DNA of 64,000 nucleotides from Chryseobacterium aureum (GTDB lineage: Bacteria > Bacteroidota > Bacteroidia > Flavobacteriales > Weeksellaceae). The notes beneath the pieces were generated by a model. The model was not told the origin of the DNA. It did not search any database and saw only the letters and a list, made by a program, of their open reading frames with translations. Positions 1 to 9,395 of the stretch are shown in pieces; position 1 is the first letter of the stretch, and the number at the start of each line of letters is the position of its first letter. A program made the position numbers and the translations under genes. The stretch lies in NCBI RefSeq assembly GCF_003971235.1, contig NZ_CP034661.1, positions 1,488,001 to 1,552,000 of the forward strand. Reading direction: 5' to 3'.

Positions 1-23
1 GCTTTAAGGGGTAAAATTTAAAA

Positions 24-3000
24 TTATGGGTTGATTATCGTCGTGATTCCCTGGTTCCAGTATTGGGCTTCCGGCATATAATACAGATATACACTGCTGG
101 ATTTTCCGGTATAGGTTCCTGCGAATTCTACTTTGAGGTCAAGATGGATGGTTTTTGTTTCTTCAGCATTGAAATGTTCCCAGTACAATACCAGATAATT
201 ATCAAAAATTTCATAGTAAGAGACTTGCCTTTTATACATTAGATCTTTCAGGAGAGCATTCTGAAGGGTAAGTCCTGCCGGGATACCCAATTTAGCTATT
301 GTCATTGGCAGCTGGCCATTTATTTTATTTTTAATGGTAACGGTCATTCTGCTGGTCTCTCCTACTTTTAAGGTTCCGGATTTCAGTGTTGTCTCCATGA
401 TAAGCGGGATCTCTTTGCTTTCCGGAGCCTGAAGGGTGTAATACTGGTATTCCAGCTTATAAGGCAGTCCATTGGATGTAGGATAATGAATACTGATGGT
501 ATTTTCTCCGGATTTAAATGCTGACGAAAGACTCATCATAGGTAAAGCTTGTGCCTTATTAATTTTGATGACAGGTTTTTCGGTTCCATACAATTTTTCA
601 TTTTTAGAGAAAAAATCTGACAGTGCCTGTATTGCCAGTGTAGTTGCCTGCGTAGAACCGAATCCGAAATAGCCACTGAAACCCATAAGCTGGTCTGCGG
701 CTTCTGCAATTTTCAACTGGTTCAGCTTTTCATCTTTCTGGAGCGCCATAATATATAATGAAAGCGTTTCTGCATCCGCAGACCTTCCCCATGAACCTGT
801 AAAAGTAACTTCAGATTGTACGTTCTTCATTTCATACTGTCTGTCCAGAATTCTCATCAGATCATCATATTCCTTTTGTTTTCCCAGATTGGCAGCTGCA
901 TTGGCAAGCAAAGCCAGCTGATAGGTGTCTTTTGTAACCAAAGCTCTTTTGAGCGTAACCTGAAAGGTATCTTCAATTTCATTCCTGTAACCAAGCTTTG
1001 ATAACGCATATACAACATACATATTTCTCGACCATGAATATTCGGAATACATTTTTTTGGATTCATAGGGTTTTCTCACTTCAAATAATCCGTTTCCACT
1101 TTTTCTGGATAAAATAAATGAAGCAAGCCCCTGAATCATTTTCGGATCCGGCTGCACATATTTCTTTAAATCTGTAAATTCCAACAGGGCAAATACAGAA
1201 AGAGCAACATCGGATTCTTCAGAACTGAAATACCCGAAACCTCCGTCTTTATTTTTATAGCTCAGCATTTTCTGGAAGCCTTTTTTCAGGTTTTTAACCA
1301 CCTGATTTTCCGTTGCGGCATCTATTTTTTTATTTGATTTTAAATAATCGAGAATAAAAATATTCGGGTATACTGTGGAGGATAGCTGCTCAAAGCATCC
1401 GTGAGGTTCTCTTTTCAGCTGTTCCAGGTCTTCAAATAGTTTTAAAGCCGTGTTTTCAAATACATAATAGGAGGAATAAAAGCTTCCGTTGATATAGTCC
1501 GGAATATTGATTTTGATATCCTCTGTTTTATTATTAATGATGGAAAAATGATGTGGGAATCCCTTCTCTTCTACTTTAAACGGAAGTATCATGGTTTCTC
1601 TGAAATCTCCGGACCTCACTGAAAACTGAATATCAGAACTGATGATCTCATCAGTCTGTATTCTGACAAACAATCTTCCTGATTCCATGGGTTTCAGGGT
1701 AATCAGACTGTCTGCACTTACCAGCTTCACATGATTGGGCACAATCACATCCATGGTCATTTTACGGATTTCGGGGGAATTATTTTTAATCACTACAGGA
1801 ATCGTCATCTGATCGGTCCTCGTAAGGTACTGCGGAATTTTAGCATCAATGGAAATAAGGCTCTGTGCCGCATAGGTAGTTTCATCTGTTCCTAAAAGTC
1901 CTGTGGCAGAAATCCCTTCGGTCATCACTCTAAAGGTAGAATTGGCATCTGAATTATAAAACTCTACTTTCGCTTTACCGTTTTTATCAGTTTCTACCAC
2001 GGGATTCCAGTACAGGGCTTCCCTGTAATCAAATCTATAGGATGTGTTGACAGTTTCATATTGCGGGTAGACAAATTCTCTTGTATGGGCATATGCCGTG
2101 AGCTTTTCGTAGGGTACAGTTTCTACAGCAATATAAGATTCTGGGGTGATGTCCCATTTGATTTGTGAGCTGCCATTTTTATAGGAATTAATAATCACCA
2201 CCCCATTGGAGGCTCTATTTCCATAGATTGCTGCAGCTGCAGCATCTTTAAGAACGGTAATGCTGTTGATATCATTCGGGTTGATGGTGGTATTAAAATT
2301 TTCTACAGGAATCCCGTCCACAATAAATAAGGGATTTTTGTTGGTAACAGAAGCTTCCCCTCTTATCCTGATTTGTGCACTTGCGCCAGCCTGCCCAACA
2401 GGAGTTACGATTAATCCGGCAACTTTTCCACTCAGTAATGAGGTGACATTCGGGTTCTGAATCTCTAAAGATGATGTTACGGTGGTAGATGCCATAGTAC
2501 TTTTATTCTTATTCAATGCACTATAACCTAGTACCACTACTTCTTCAATGCTTTTATTTTTAATGGTATCAGCTTTTGATCTTCCGGGGGTATTCAGCTG
2601 GCTGGTATTGTTTCTGTTTTCTTTCTTTGCCTCTTCCTTTTTTTCTGCTTCTTTTATTATTTCTTCTATATCTATATGAGACAGTTTTTGTTTTTCTAAA
2701 GGATTAATATCCAGATTATAAGATAGTATCCTTATTTTCAGCTTTTGTTTAGGCTGATAAGATTTCGCAATAATTTTATATGAATTTCCTGCATTCAAAT
2801 CTGAAAAATAAAACTTCCCGTTTTCTGCAACGGTCTGTTTAAGGATCTTTTTATCATTTGTACCAACAATAAAAACATCTGCTTTTACTGTTTTCCTGTT
2901 CTCATCTTCCACCAAACCATACACAGTATTTTTCTTTTCCGGAAGGTATTTGTATTTGCTGGTTTTCAGAACTTCAGGGATCAGTTCGAAGTACCTGTAG

Positions 3001-4544
3001 CCGTTGGTCAGCATCACAAGGTCTAAACTTTTATCGGCTTTTTCTTCTTTGTTATCGAAATAAAACTGTGGTTTTTCAATCTTACCTTTCAGCTCAGAAT
3101 CCATAAGGAGCCATGAGATGAGATGGTTCTGTTTATCATCTGCATACGTCCATAGTTTATCATCCACCACACTCAGTCCGAGATTGGCCGGAATAGGTCT
3201 GCTGTTTTCATCGGTAGTTTCAATATTCAGTGTTACTTTTTCTCTGGGCTGGTAATATTTCTTTACAGGGGTAACTTTTATATTGAGCCGGGTCTTTTTA
3301 TTGGTGAAAACCACACGTTCTGCGAGTGGAATATTATTTTCCGCAATGGTAAATCTGCAGATGCCTACGGGAAATTCTTTCTCCTCAATTTCCAGGGAAT
3401 TCGTTCCTTTTCTGAGTAAAATTACTTTGCTGTAAAGCTCTTTTCCGCGGAAGTTTCCTTTCAGGGTAATTGTTTTTTCCTGTGTTGAAATGATGGTGAA
3501 AGCCAGTTTTTGGTTTTCATGCCGGACATTCAAAACCACTCCTTCATTTGTTGCTGCAGGGAAATTGAAAATCTGAGATATATTCTCCGGCTTGAGCACT
3601 TTTGCATAGTAAGTCTCTCCGTTTTCAGGGGTAAATCGGAAGCTTCCCATTCCGAAATGATACGCCTGGATTTCTTTTATTTTTTGATGATTCTGATTAT
3701 AAACCGCTAAAACGGCATCGACAGGTCTTTCAAATTCATCCAGAATTTTAAAGGCCATATTCTGTTCTATGCCGTTGATCCATGTTCCTCCTTCGGGTAA
3801 GAATTTCAAGTCCAGATTATTCAGAACAATAGGGATATTTCTGGAAATAGATTCAGTAAATCCGTCAAAATTCACTTTAATATTCAAAAGGGCATCAGAG
3901 GATTTCAAAACCTCAGGGAGCTTAAAGGTCAGACGTTTTTTACCTTCTTTATCCGTGATGAATTTTCCTTCTGAAATGGTTTCTCCGTTGTGCATTACAG
4001 TATAGTCTGCTTCATAAAAAGGAATCGGGAGGCTGCTAAGGCTTCTCATTGAAAAATCGGCGGTTACCTCATCTCCCGGGCCCAATCCTTTTTTGGGGAA
4101 ATCCAGCTTCATTAAGATTCTGGGTGATACTATTTTCTGGAGGGTAATTTCTTTTTCGAACGTGTTTTTCCCTTCTTCATTCTGCATCCAGTTGGTAAAA
4201 GCCCGGATTTTGTAAATTCCGCCTTTCATATCACTGTCAAAATAGAAATATCCCTGAGCATACCCGTTGGTAATTTCATATTTTAATTTTTTCACCACGC
4301 TTCCTGCCGGATCTATGATTTCAAAATTCACAACTTTGCTGTCTTCTGCCGGAAGGTTACTATTTCCTTTTACGACATATATTTTAAAATACATTTCCTC
4401 ACCGGGTTTATAAAAAACATGGTTGGTCTGAATAAAGGTTTTCTCTTTCTCAAAATCCTGAAATGGCTGCTGGGCTTTCAGAGAAACCATTGAAAATAAT
4501 ATGCTCAGCACGATGATACAGGTGGATATCAATTTGAAATTCAT
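24..4544 (-). CDS. Alpha-2-macroglobulin-like protein with internal TonB plug module
   Basis: Large exported protein (1506 aa) with a Sec signal peptide (cleavage near LKA-QQ, residues 24-25), so probably periplasmic. An N-terminal MG2-like region (about 30-130) is followed by further macroglobulin-like domains. About residues 655-790 form a SusC-type TonB-receptor plug (EEVVVLGYS, IRIRGEAS, LFIVDGIPV, AAAIYGNRASNGVV). After it come an A2M domain (TFRVMTEGISATGLLG) and a thioester motif GCFEQ at 1049-1053, then the alpha/alpha toroid and receptor-like end. Bacterial A2Ms trap proteases covalently through this thioester; an inserted plug is not part of that architecture. The start codon lies 3 bases after the stop of the upstream barrel gene, so the two are co-translated. 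The plug's role is unknown. Confidence 0.88.
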   Translation of the reverse strand: MNFKLISTCIIVLSILFSMVSLKAQQPFQDFEKEKTFIQTNHVFYKPGEEMYFKIYVVKGNSNLPAEDSKVVNFEIIDPAGSVVKKLKYEITNGYAQGYFYFDSDMKGGIYKIRAFTNWMQNEEGKNTFEKEITLQKIVSPRILMKLDFPKKGLGPGDEVTADFSMRSLSSLPIPFYEADYTVMHNGETISEGKFITDKEGKKRLTFKLPEVLKSSDALLNIKVNFDGFTESISRNIPIVLNNLDLKFLPEGGTWINGIEQNMAFKILDEFERPVDAVLAVYNQNHQKIKEIQAYHFGMGSFRFTPENGETYYAKVLKPENISQIFNFPAATNEGVVLNVRHENQKLAFTIISTQEKTITLKGNFRGKELYSKVILLRKGTNSLEIEEKEFPVGICRFTIAENNIPLAERVVFTNKKTRLNIKVTPVKKYYQPREKVTLNIETTDENSRPIPANLGLSVVDDKLWTYADDKQNHLISWLLMDSELKGKIEKPQFYFDNKEEKADKSLDLVMLTNGYRYFELIPEVLKTSKYKYLPEKKNTVYGLVEDENRKTVKADVFIVGTNDKKILKQTVAENGKFYFSDLNAGNSYKIIAKSYQPKQKLKIRILSYNLDINPLEKQKLSHIDIEEIIKEAEKKEEAKKENRNNTSQLNTPGRSKADTIKNKSIEEVVVLGYSALNKNKSTMASTTVTSSLEIQNPNVTSLLSGKVAGLIVTPVGQAGASAQIRIRGEASVTNKNPLFIVDGIPVENFNTTINPNDINSITVLKDAAAAAIYGNRASNGVVIINSYKNGSSQIKWDITPESYIAVETVPYEKLTAYAHTREFVYPQYETVNTSYRFDYREALYWNPVVETDKNGKAKVEFYNSDANSTFRVMTEGISATGLLGTDETTYAAQSLISIDAKIPQYLTRTDQMTIPVVIKNNSPEIRKMTMDVIVPNHVKLVSADSLITLKPMESGRLFVRIQTDEIISSDIQFSVRSGDFRETMILPFKVEEKGFPHHFSIINNKTEDIKINIPDYINGSFYSSYYVFENTALKLFEDLEQLKREPHGCFEQLSSTVYPNIFILDYLKSNKKIDAATENQVVKNLKKGFQKMLSYKNKDGGFGYFSSEESDVALSVFALLEFTDLKKYVQPDPKMIQGLASFILSRKSGNGLFEVRKPYESKKMYSEYSWSRNMYVVYALSKLGYRNEIEDTFQVTLKRALVTKDTYQLALLANAAANLGKQKEYDDLMRILDRQYEMKNVQSEVTFTGSWGRSADAETLSLYIMALQKDEKLNQLKIAEAADQLMGFSGYFGFGSTQATTLAIQALSDFFSKNEKLYGTEKPVIKINKAQALPMMSLSSAFKSGENTISIHYPTSNGLPYKLEYQYYTLQAPESKEIPLIMETTLKSGTLKVGETSRMTVTIKNKINGQLPMTIAKLGIPAGLTLQNALLKDLMYKRQVSYYEIFDNYLVLYWEHFNAEETKTIHLDLKVEFAGTYTGKSSSVYLYYMPEAQYWNQGITTIINP

Positions 4545-4547
4545 GGG

Positions 4548-7316
4548 TTAAAATCTAAGTGAAACAATGCATCCAAAAGTTTTAAAAGAAGGGAGATTGA
4601 AAAAATCCAGCCCTCTTCCGTTATCCATATCATAAAAATTCTGATTGGGATCTACGCCTTGATTGGCCTGCCAAAGCATGATATTATTTACGTAAAATGT
4701 AAGTCTGAGATTCTGTCTGTCATAATTAATCGGAAAATTGGCAGACAGCGAAATGTTGTTGATTCTGATATAATCTGCTTTTTGAACATCGTTTTCTGCT
4801 ACGCCGAGATACCCGTACCTTGACCATCTGTTTTCCTGAACATTGCGATTGGGGTCATAAAAATCAACGGGAGTCTGATTGGTGGTTCCATTGGCATGTA
4901 CGCCTTCGAAAATATAATTTTTATAATTTCTTTCTTCCGCAGAATTCCCGGAACGGCCGTAATAATCAAGAATGGCCTGGGTTCCGTTCCAGAGCTGGCC
5001 GCCTTTTTTCCATTCCCAATTGATATCTAAAGAAAGGTTTTTATATACAAAATTATGGTTGAATTTCATCACAAAATCCGGTGTAGGATCTGCAATGATC
5101 TTCATTCCGTCCGCTTTTTCAGGAAACCCGAATTCATCAATAATTAATTGTCCGGCTGCATTTCTTTCAAAATAACTTCCCATCACAGCCCCCAGAACCT
5201 GGCCTTCCGAGAGGGTTTTATAAATGTCTTTAAATCCCGAAACTGCAAGATTCTGATATCCGGGAACCATCCGGTCTACGATGTCTCTATACTTGAAAAA
5301 GGAAATTTTATGGGTGGTATAGACATCATACCCCAAACGCAATCTTTCGTAGGCAAAATTGAATTCATAGCCGCTGTAGGTATGATCTGCGATATTTTTT
5401 ACTCTTAGCCGGTTATTTTCGAAAACAGGAAATACATCATCTGTATTCTTTTTATTGAAATATTCTCCGTCCACACTTATATTATTGCCAAAATTTAATC
5501 TGGCACCGATCTTCCATTCTCTGGTGTTAATATTAGATAAATTTCTGAAACTTTCTACTTCCTGCACCGGAAAATACTGTTGATAGTTTTGTGCGTTCAA
5601 TAATGTGGTGGCATAGGACGCATAAGACCTTGTCATTTCAGGCTCTGTGCTTAATCGGGCATAACTTCCCAGTATTTTAAAATCATAATTATACCAATTA
5701 AAGATATCATTGAATTTTACATAGAAATTAGCTTTTGGAAGCCAGTAGTTATTTTTAAGCGAGGTATTAGAGATATAAAATGCATTTCCGAGATTAAAAC
5801 CTGCTTCAAAATCATAATCATTAATCTCCATATTATAATTAAAAATGTGATCCTGCGAAGTTCTCTGATAGCTTGACTTCTGATTCACAAAACTGTTATA
5901 GACCTCTGATTGTCTATCATTTAAGATAAAATTCAGGCTGAATATATTTTTAAAATCATATCCCCCCAATGTATACGTTCCCAGCACATTAGAATGATAT
6001 AAACTGTTATTCTGAATCCTCTCATTAAATGATCCATTCACAAAACCGTAAGTGGAAGGCTTGTATTGATCGCCGTTTGTGATATTATCATTTTCATAAG
6101 ACTGAGTAAGATTTAACCGGAAACCTTCCCAGTTTTTGATAACGTTCAGACTAAAGATTCTTTGACGGTTCTGATATCGGTATTGGCTGTCCTGTTCAAA
6201 GAGAAAGGAAGGATTATCTGCATATTGGCTGTATCTTCTCTGGGAGCCATTACTCAGAAAAGCATTCTGTGCATTTGAAAAAGAAACGGGTGTAAGCAAA
6301 GAATTCTGGTAGGCTCTGTTGAACAATCCTATTCTGTTGGTATTGGTGGCTTTGTCTTCTTCATAATTAAAGGCAAGGTTTACAAAATATCCGGCAAAAT
6401 TGGTGTTCAGTTTTGCTTTAAAGGTATTTGCAATATCAAACTGATCTATAAAATACATCTGTTTTTTTTGCTGTCCAATATTGAAAGAAAGACGAATCTT
6501 TTCTTTGTTATTTTCTTTTATAAAAGCACTTATATTCAGCTGGTTATTGTATCCTGCGGTTGTTCTGAAAATGTTGTTATTATATCCCCGGGCATGCTGA
6601 AGCCCGTTAACCCACGGCATTAATCTTCCGTTCTGGTCGTATTCATAAGGCAGTCCATTAAATCCCAACGTAGAAATATCTGGGCCGAAGCTGAACATTT
6701 CGCTGGTTTCAGGACCTTTCCAGACCAGGATTCCATTTTCGGATCTTCCCTGCACATATTGATTTTGAGTGCCCGGAATGGCATTTCTGCTTTTAACATC
6801 CAAAGAGGAGGTAAAGCTTCCATTCAATACGAATATTCTCTGACTGCTATTTTTTATGACATACGTGCTGTCATCTTTGGGTCTTATTTTTCTTACTTGA
6901 TCAAAATACGGATAAGAATCTTTACTTAAACTGGTTTTCGTCTTTTCAATACTGAACACATCTTCAGTTTTTTTGGAAACCAGGCTGTCATAAGCTTTGC
7001 TGTACCTATTCTGTACGCTTATTTTTGCTGTTTGGTTTTCCAGAATTGATTTTAATTCTCTGAGTTCATACGTCGCAATAACATGGGTATTTTTCCCCTG
7101 ATTCCATACCAGTGTATCATAAGGTTTGGCTGCGATAATGGCAAATCCTTTATCATCAGTAAGTTCATAGACTCCACTGTTTTTATTAAGAACTTTTAAA
7201 AAATTTTGCGTTTTATTTTTAGGGGTTAAGAATTTCCCGGAATAATATAATTGTGAATTTTGGGCCTGTATTATGGTAATGGTGAACGGCAGTAACAGCA
7301 AATAATTCTTTTTCAT
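4548..7316 (-). CDS. SusC-like outer-membrane barrel protein lacking a recognisable plug
   Basis: Protein of 922 aa with a signal peptide (about 1-18, ending IIQA-Q), a short CarboxypepD_reg-like beta domain (about 20-110) and a long Tyr/Asn/Phe-rich beta-barrel region ending in a terminal phenylalanine (VSLRF), typical of outer-membrane barrels. SusC-family receptors normally carry a plug between these two parts with a VVVxGY...DGxP...ASNGVI signature; I cannot find one here. The regions around 170-250 that should hold it do not match. Plug modules do occur in the proteins at 24-4544 and 9396-11798. It is the first gene of a tight pair with the macroglobulin gene. Substrate unknown; it could be a receptor, a surface-protein anchor or a degenerate transporter. 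Confidence 0.8.
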   Translation of the reverse strand: MKKNYLLLLPFTITIIQAQNSQLYYSGKFLTPKNKTQNFLKVLNKNSGVYELTDDKGFAIIAAKPYDTLVWNQGKNTHVIATYELRELKSILENQTAKISVQNRYSKAYDSLVSKKTEDVFSIEKTKTSLSKDSYPYFDQVRKIRPKDDSTYVIKNSSQRIFVLNGSFTSSLDVKSRNAIPGTQNQYVQGRSENGILVWKGPETSEMFSFGPDISTLGFNGLPYEYDQNGRLMPWVNGLQHARGYNNNIFRTTAGYNNQLNISAFIKENNKEKIRLSFNIGQQKKQMYFIDQFDIANTFKAKLNTNFAGYFVNLAFNYEEDKATNTNRIGLFNRAYQNSLLTPVSFSNAQNAFLSNGSQRRYSQYADNPSFLFEQDSQYRYQNRQRIFSLNVIKNWEGFRLNLTQSYENDNITNGDQYKPSTYGFVNGSFNERIQNNSLYHSNVLGTYTLGGYDFKNIFSLNFILNDRQSEVYNSFVNQKSSYQRTSQDHIFNYNMEINDYDFEAGFNLGNAFYISNTSLKNNYWLPKANFYVKFNDIFNWYNYDFKILGSYARLSTEPEMTRSYASYATTLLNAQNYQQYFPVQEVESFRNLSNINTREWKIGARLNFGNNISVDGEYFNKKNTDDVFPVFENNRLRVKNIADHTYSGYEFNFAYERLRLGYDVYTTHKISFFKYRDIVDRMVPGYQNLAVSGFKDIYKTLSEGQVLGAVMGSYFERNAAGQLIIDEFGFPEKADGMKIIADPTPDFVMKFNHNFVYKNLSLDINWEWKKGGQLWNGTQAILDYYGRSGNSAEERNYKNYIFEGVHANGTTNQTPVDFYDPNRNVQENRWSRYGYLGVAENDVQKADYIRINNISLSANFPINYDRQNLRLTFYVNNIMLWQANQGVDPNQNFYDMDNGRGLDFFNLPSFKTFGCIVSLRF

Positions 7317-7344
7317 CCAGTTATTAGTATGCTTAAAAATAGTA

Positions 7345-7374
7345 AAAAAGAAATTTCCAGGGAAATTTCTTTTT
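7345..7374 (-). terminator. Hairpin with T-tract between vWA lipoprotein and barrel genes
   Basis: Two perfect 14-bp arms (7345-7358 and 7361-7374) read as a hairpin followed on the minus strand by a T-rich run. It lies in the 65-bp gap after the vWA lipoprotein gene. It may end the sigma/vWA/vWA transcript or reduce read-through into the barrel/macroglobulin pair. No clear TAnnTTTG promoter follows it. Confidence 0.65.
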
Positions 7375-7381
7375 CATCTGT

Positions 7382-9277
7382 TTATTTTTGAATTGTTTTA
7401 TAGCGCTCTATCAGCCTTATAAATTCTGAACGGTATCCTTCTTCATCTTTATTTCTGCCTTCTTTAGCGAGATTCTCAATGTCTGAAAGATCTTTTTTGG
7501 TAATCAGTTCTGAGTTTCTCAGTACCAAGCCGAACCATGCTACGGAAGAAGCAAATTTAAAATCCGGACTTGCGGATGCAGGTTTATCTTCATTTTTAAT
7601 CACCTGAGTTATCTCCATGCTTTTGTCTCCATCAGTTTTTTTGTACCTGAATTTTACCGTTGCCATTTCATTTCCAAAGTTTTTCTTCTTGGCAATTTCC
7701 GAGTACTTCAATTTTGTTTTTTTAGGAATAAATTCGGAATCTACGTTTGCGGGGATAATTTCATATAAAGCAGTAACGGTATGTCCGCTTCCCAATTCCC
7801 CGGCATCTATTTTATCATTGATAAAGTCTTCGTTTCTCAGTTTCCTGTTTTCATATCCTATTAAACGGTAAGATTGTACATACTTAGGATTAAATTCAAT
7901 CTGGATTTTCACGTCTTTTGCAATGGTATAGATATTTCCTGCAAACTCTCTTCCCAAAAATTTTTCAGCTTCCTGCATATTATCGATATAGGCATAGTTT
8001 CCGTTTCCTTTATCTGCAAGAGTTTCCATGGTGTTGTCTTTATAATTGCCCATTCCATAGCCTAGACAGGTAAGGAAGACTCCTGTTTTCCTTTTTTCTG
8101 TGATCAGTTTTTCTATATCGGTCGTGGAAGAAGCTCCTACATTAAAGTCGCCATCTGTTGCCAGCACTACTCTGTTATTTCCTCCTTTGATAAAGTTTTC
8201 CTTAGCCAGCTTATAGGCAAGTTCAATTCCTGCTCCTCCGGCAGTGCTTCCACCTGCCTGAAGATGATCTAACGCTTCAATGATTTTATCTTTTTCTCCT
8301 GCTGATGTAGGAGGAAGTACCATTCCTGCACTTCCCGCATAGACTACAATTCCTACTTTATCCTTTGGTCTGAGCTGTTTCAGTAATACTTTAAGAGAAG
8401 ACTTCAGCAACGGCAGCTTATTTTCATCACTCATTGAGCCCGACACATCAATAAGAAAAACAATATTGGATGCCGGCAGATGATCCATCGGAATGTTTTT
8501 CCCCTGAAGTCCTATCTTAAGCAGCTTGTGTTTTGGGTTCCATGGAGATTTACCATATTCGGTATTAATCGAAAAAGGAGCCCCGTTGACGGGCTGAGGA
8601 TAATTATATTTAAAATAGTTGATCATTTCTTCTACCCTCACTGAATTAGGATCTACTTTATTTCCATAACCGATCATTCTTCTGACATTGGAGTATGAAG
8701 CATTATCTACATCAATGGAAAAAGTAGAAAGCGGCTGACGGCTGGTAAGTTCAAACGCATTCTCAACAAATCCGGCATACTCTTCGGTATTATTGTCATT
8801 GGTTATCGTCGTTTCTTTTTTATTTCCAAGCTGATGGCTGTAAACTCTTCTCGGTTCATAGAGTCTCTCTGCTCTGCTACTTGACACTTCCATTGCAGTT
8901 ACTGATTTCGGTTTCGGGCAGCCATTATATTCCGGCATTCCCGGAATTGTAGGGCAGGCATCATCTTTATCCAAAATACCGTCACCGTCTGTATCCGGCC
9001 ATGGGCAGCCATTATTTTCAGGAGGCCCGGGCACTGTAGGACATGCATCATCTTTATCAATTACCCCATCTCCATCGGACTCTGTCCATGGACATCCTTC
9101 ATTTTCTACAGGACCTGCAACATCTGGACATTTATCCAGTTTATTAAGAATTCCATCCTGATCTTTATCTTTCCGTGTGCTGTAAGTCTTTGTTTCACCC
9201 GATGTTTCCGTGTTTTTTTGAGTTGTACAGCTTGCCAATGCGACAAGCCCCAGCATGGTTATTACAATTTTTTTCAT
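7382..9277 (-). CDS. vWA-domain lipoprotein with thrombospondin type-3-like calcium repeats (YfbK-like)
   Basis: Lipoprotein signal with lipobox LASC (Cys17). Residues about 37-118 hold three DxDxDG calcium-binding repeats of the thrombospondin type-3/OmpA-linker kind, each ending in a CP motif. Then follow a YfbK-type N-terminal domain (about 160-240), a vWA domain with an intact MIDAS (DVSGS from Asp277, [12 protein letters not shown]) and a DUF3520-like C-terminal domain. The C-terminal 470 residues are by eye about 80% identical to the C-terminal part of the gene at 9396-11798, indicating tandem duplication, while the N-termini are unrelated. It should sit in the outer membrane; no surface-export signal of the K(D/E)2 type follows the cysteine. 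Ligand unknown. Confidence 0.88.
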   Translation of the reverse strand: MKKIVITMLGLVALASCTTQKNTETSGETKTYSTRKDKDQDGILNKLDKCPDVAGPVENEGCPWTESDGDGVIDKDDACPTVPGPPENNGCPWPDTDGDGILDKDDACPTIPGMPEYNGCPKPKSVTAMEVSSSRAERLYEPRRVYSHQLGNKKETTITNDNNTEEYAGFVENAFELTSRQPLSTFSIDVDNASYSNVRRMIGYGNKVDPNSVRVEEMINYFKYNYPQPVNGAPFSINTEYGKSPWNPKHKLLKIGLQGKNIPMDHLPASNIVFLIDVSGSMSDENKLPLLKSSLKVLLKQLRPKDKVGIVVYAGSAGMVLPPTSAGEKDKIIEALDHLQAGGSTAGGAGIELAYKLAKENFIKGGNNRVVLATDGDFNVGASSTTDIEKLITEKRKTGVFLTCLGYGMGNYKDNTMETLADKGNGNYAYIDNMQEAEKFLGREFAGNIYTIAKDVKIQIEFNPKYVQSYRLIGYENRKLRNEDFINDKIDAGELGSGHTVTALYEIIPANVDSEFIPKKTKLKYSEIAKKKNFGNEMATVKFRYKKTDGDKSMEITQVIKNEDKPASASPDFKFASSVAWFGLVLRNSELITKKDLSDIENLAKEGRNKDEEGYRSEFIRLIERYKTIQK

Positions 9278-9357
9278 CTACTATTAATTTCGGCAGGAAA
9301 TTATTAAAATTTATTTAAATCCCAATACTTATTAATTACAACAGATTCTCTGAATAT

Positions 9358-9391
9358 AGAGGAGCAACTCCCTAAGAAATTCCTCCTCTTA
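9358..9391 (-). other. GC-rich hairpin in the gap between the two vWA genes
   Basis: AGAGGAG near 9358 can pair with CTCCTCT near 9391 across a loop of about 20 bases. There is no long T-tract beyond it, so it is more likely an mRNA stability or partial attenuation structure than a terminator. Confidence 0.3.
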
Positions 9392-9395
9392 ACAA

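Noticed and set aside
4548..7316. Complete SusC/SusD nutrient uptake locus
   Set aside because: No SusD-like lipoprotein gene is adjacent and the barrel protein lacks a visible plug.
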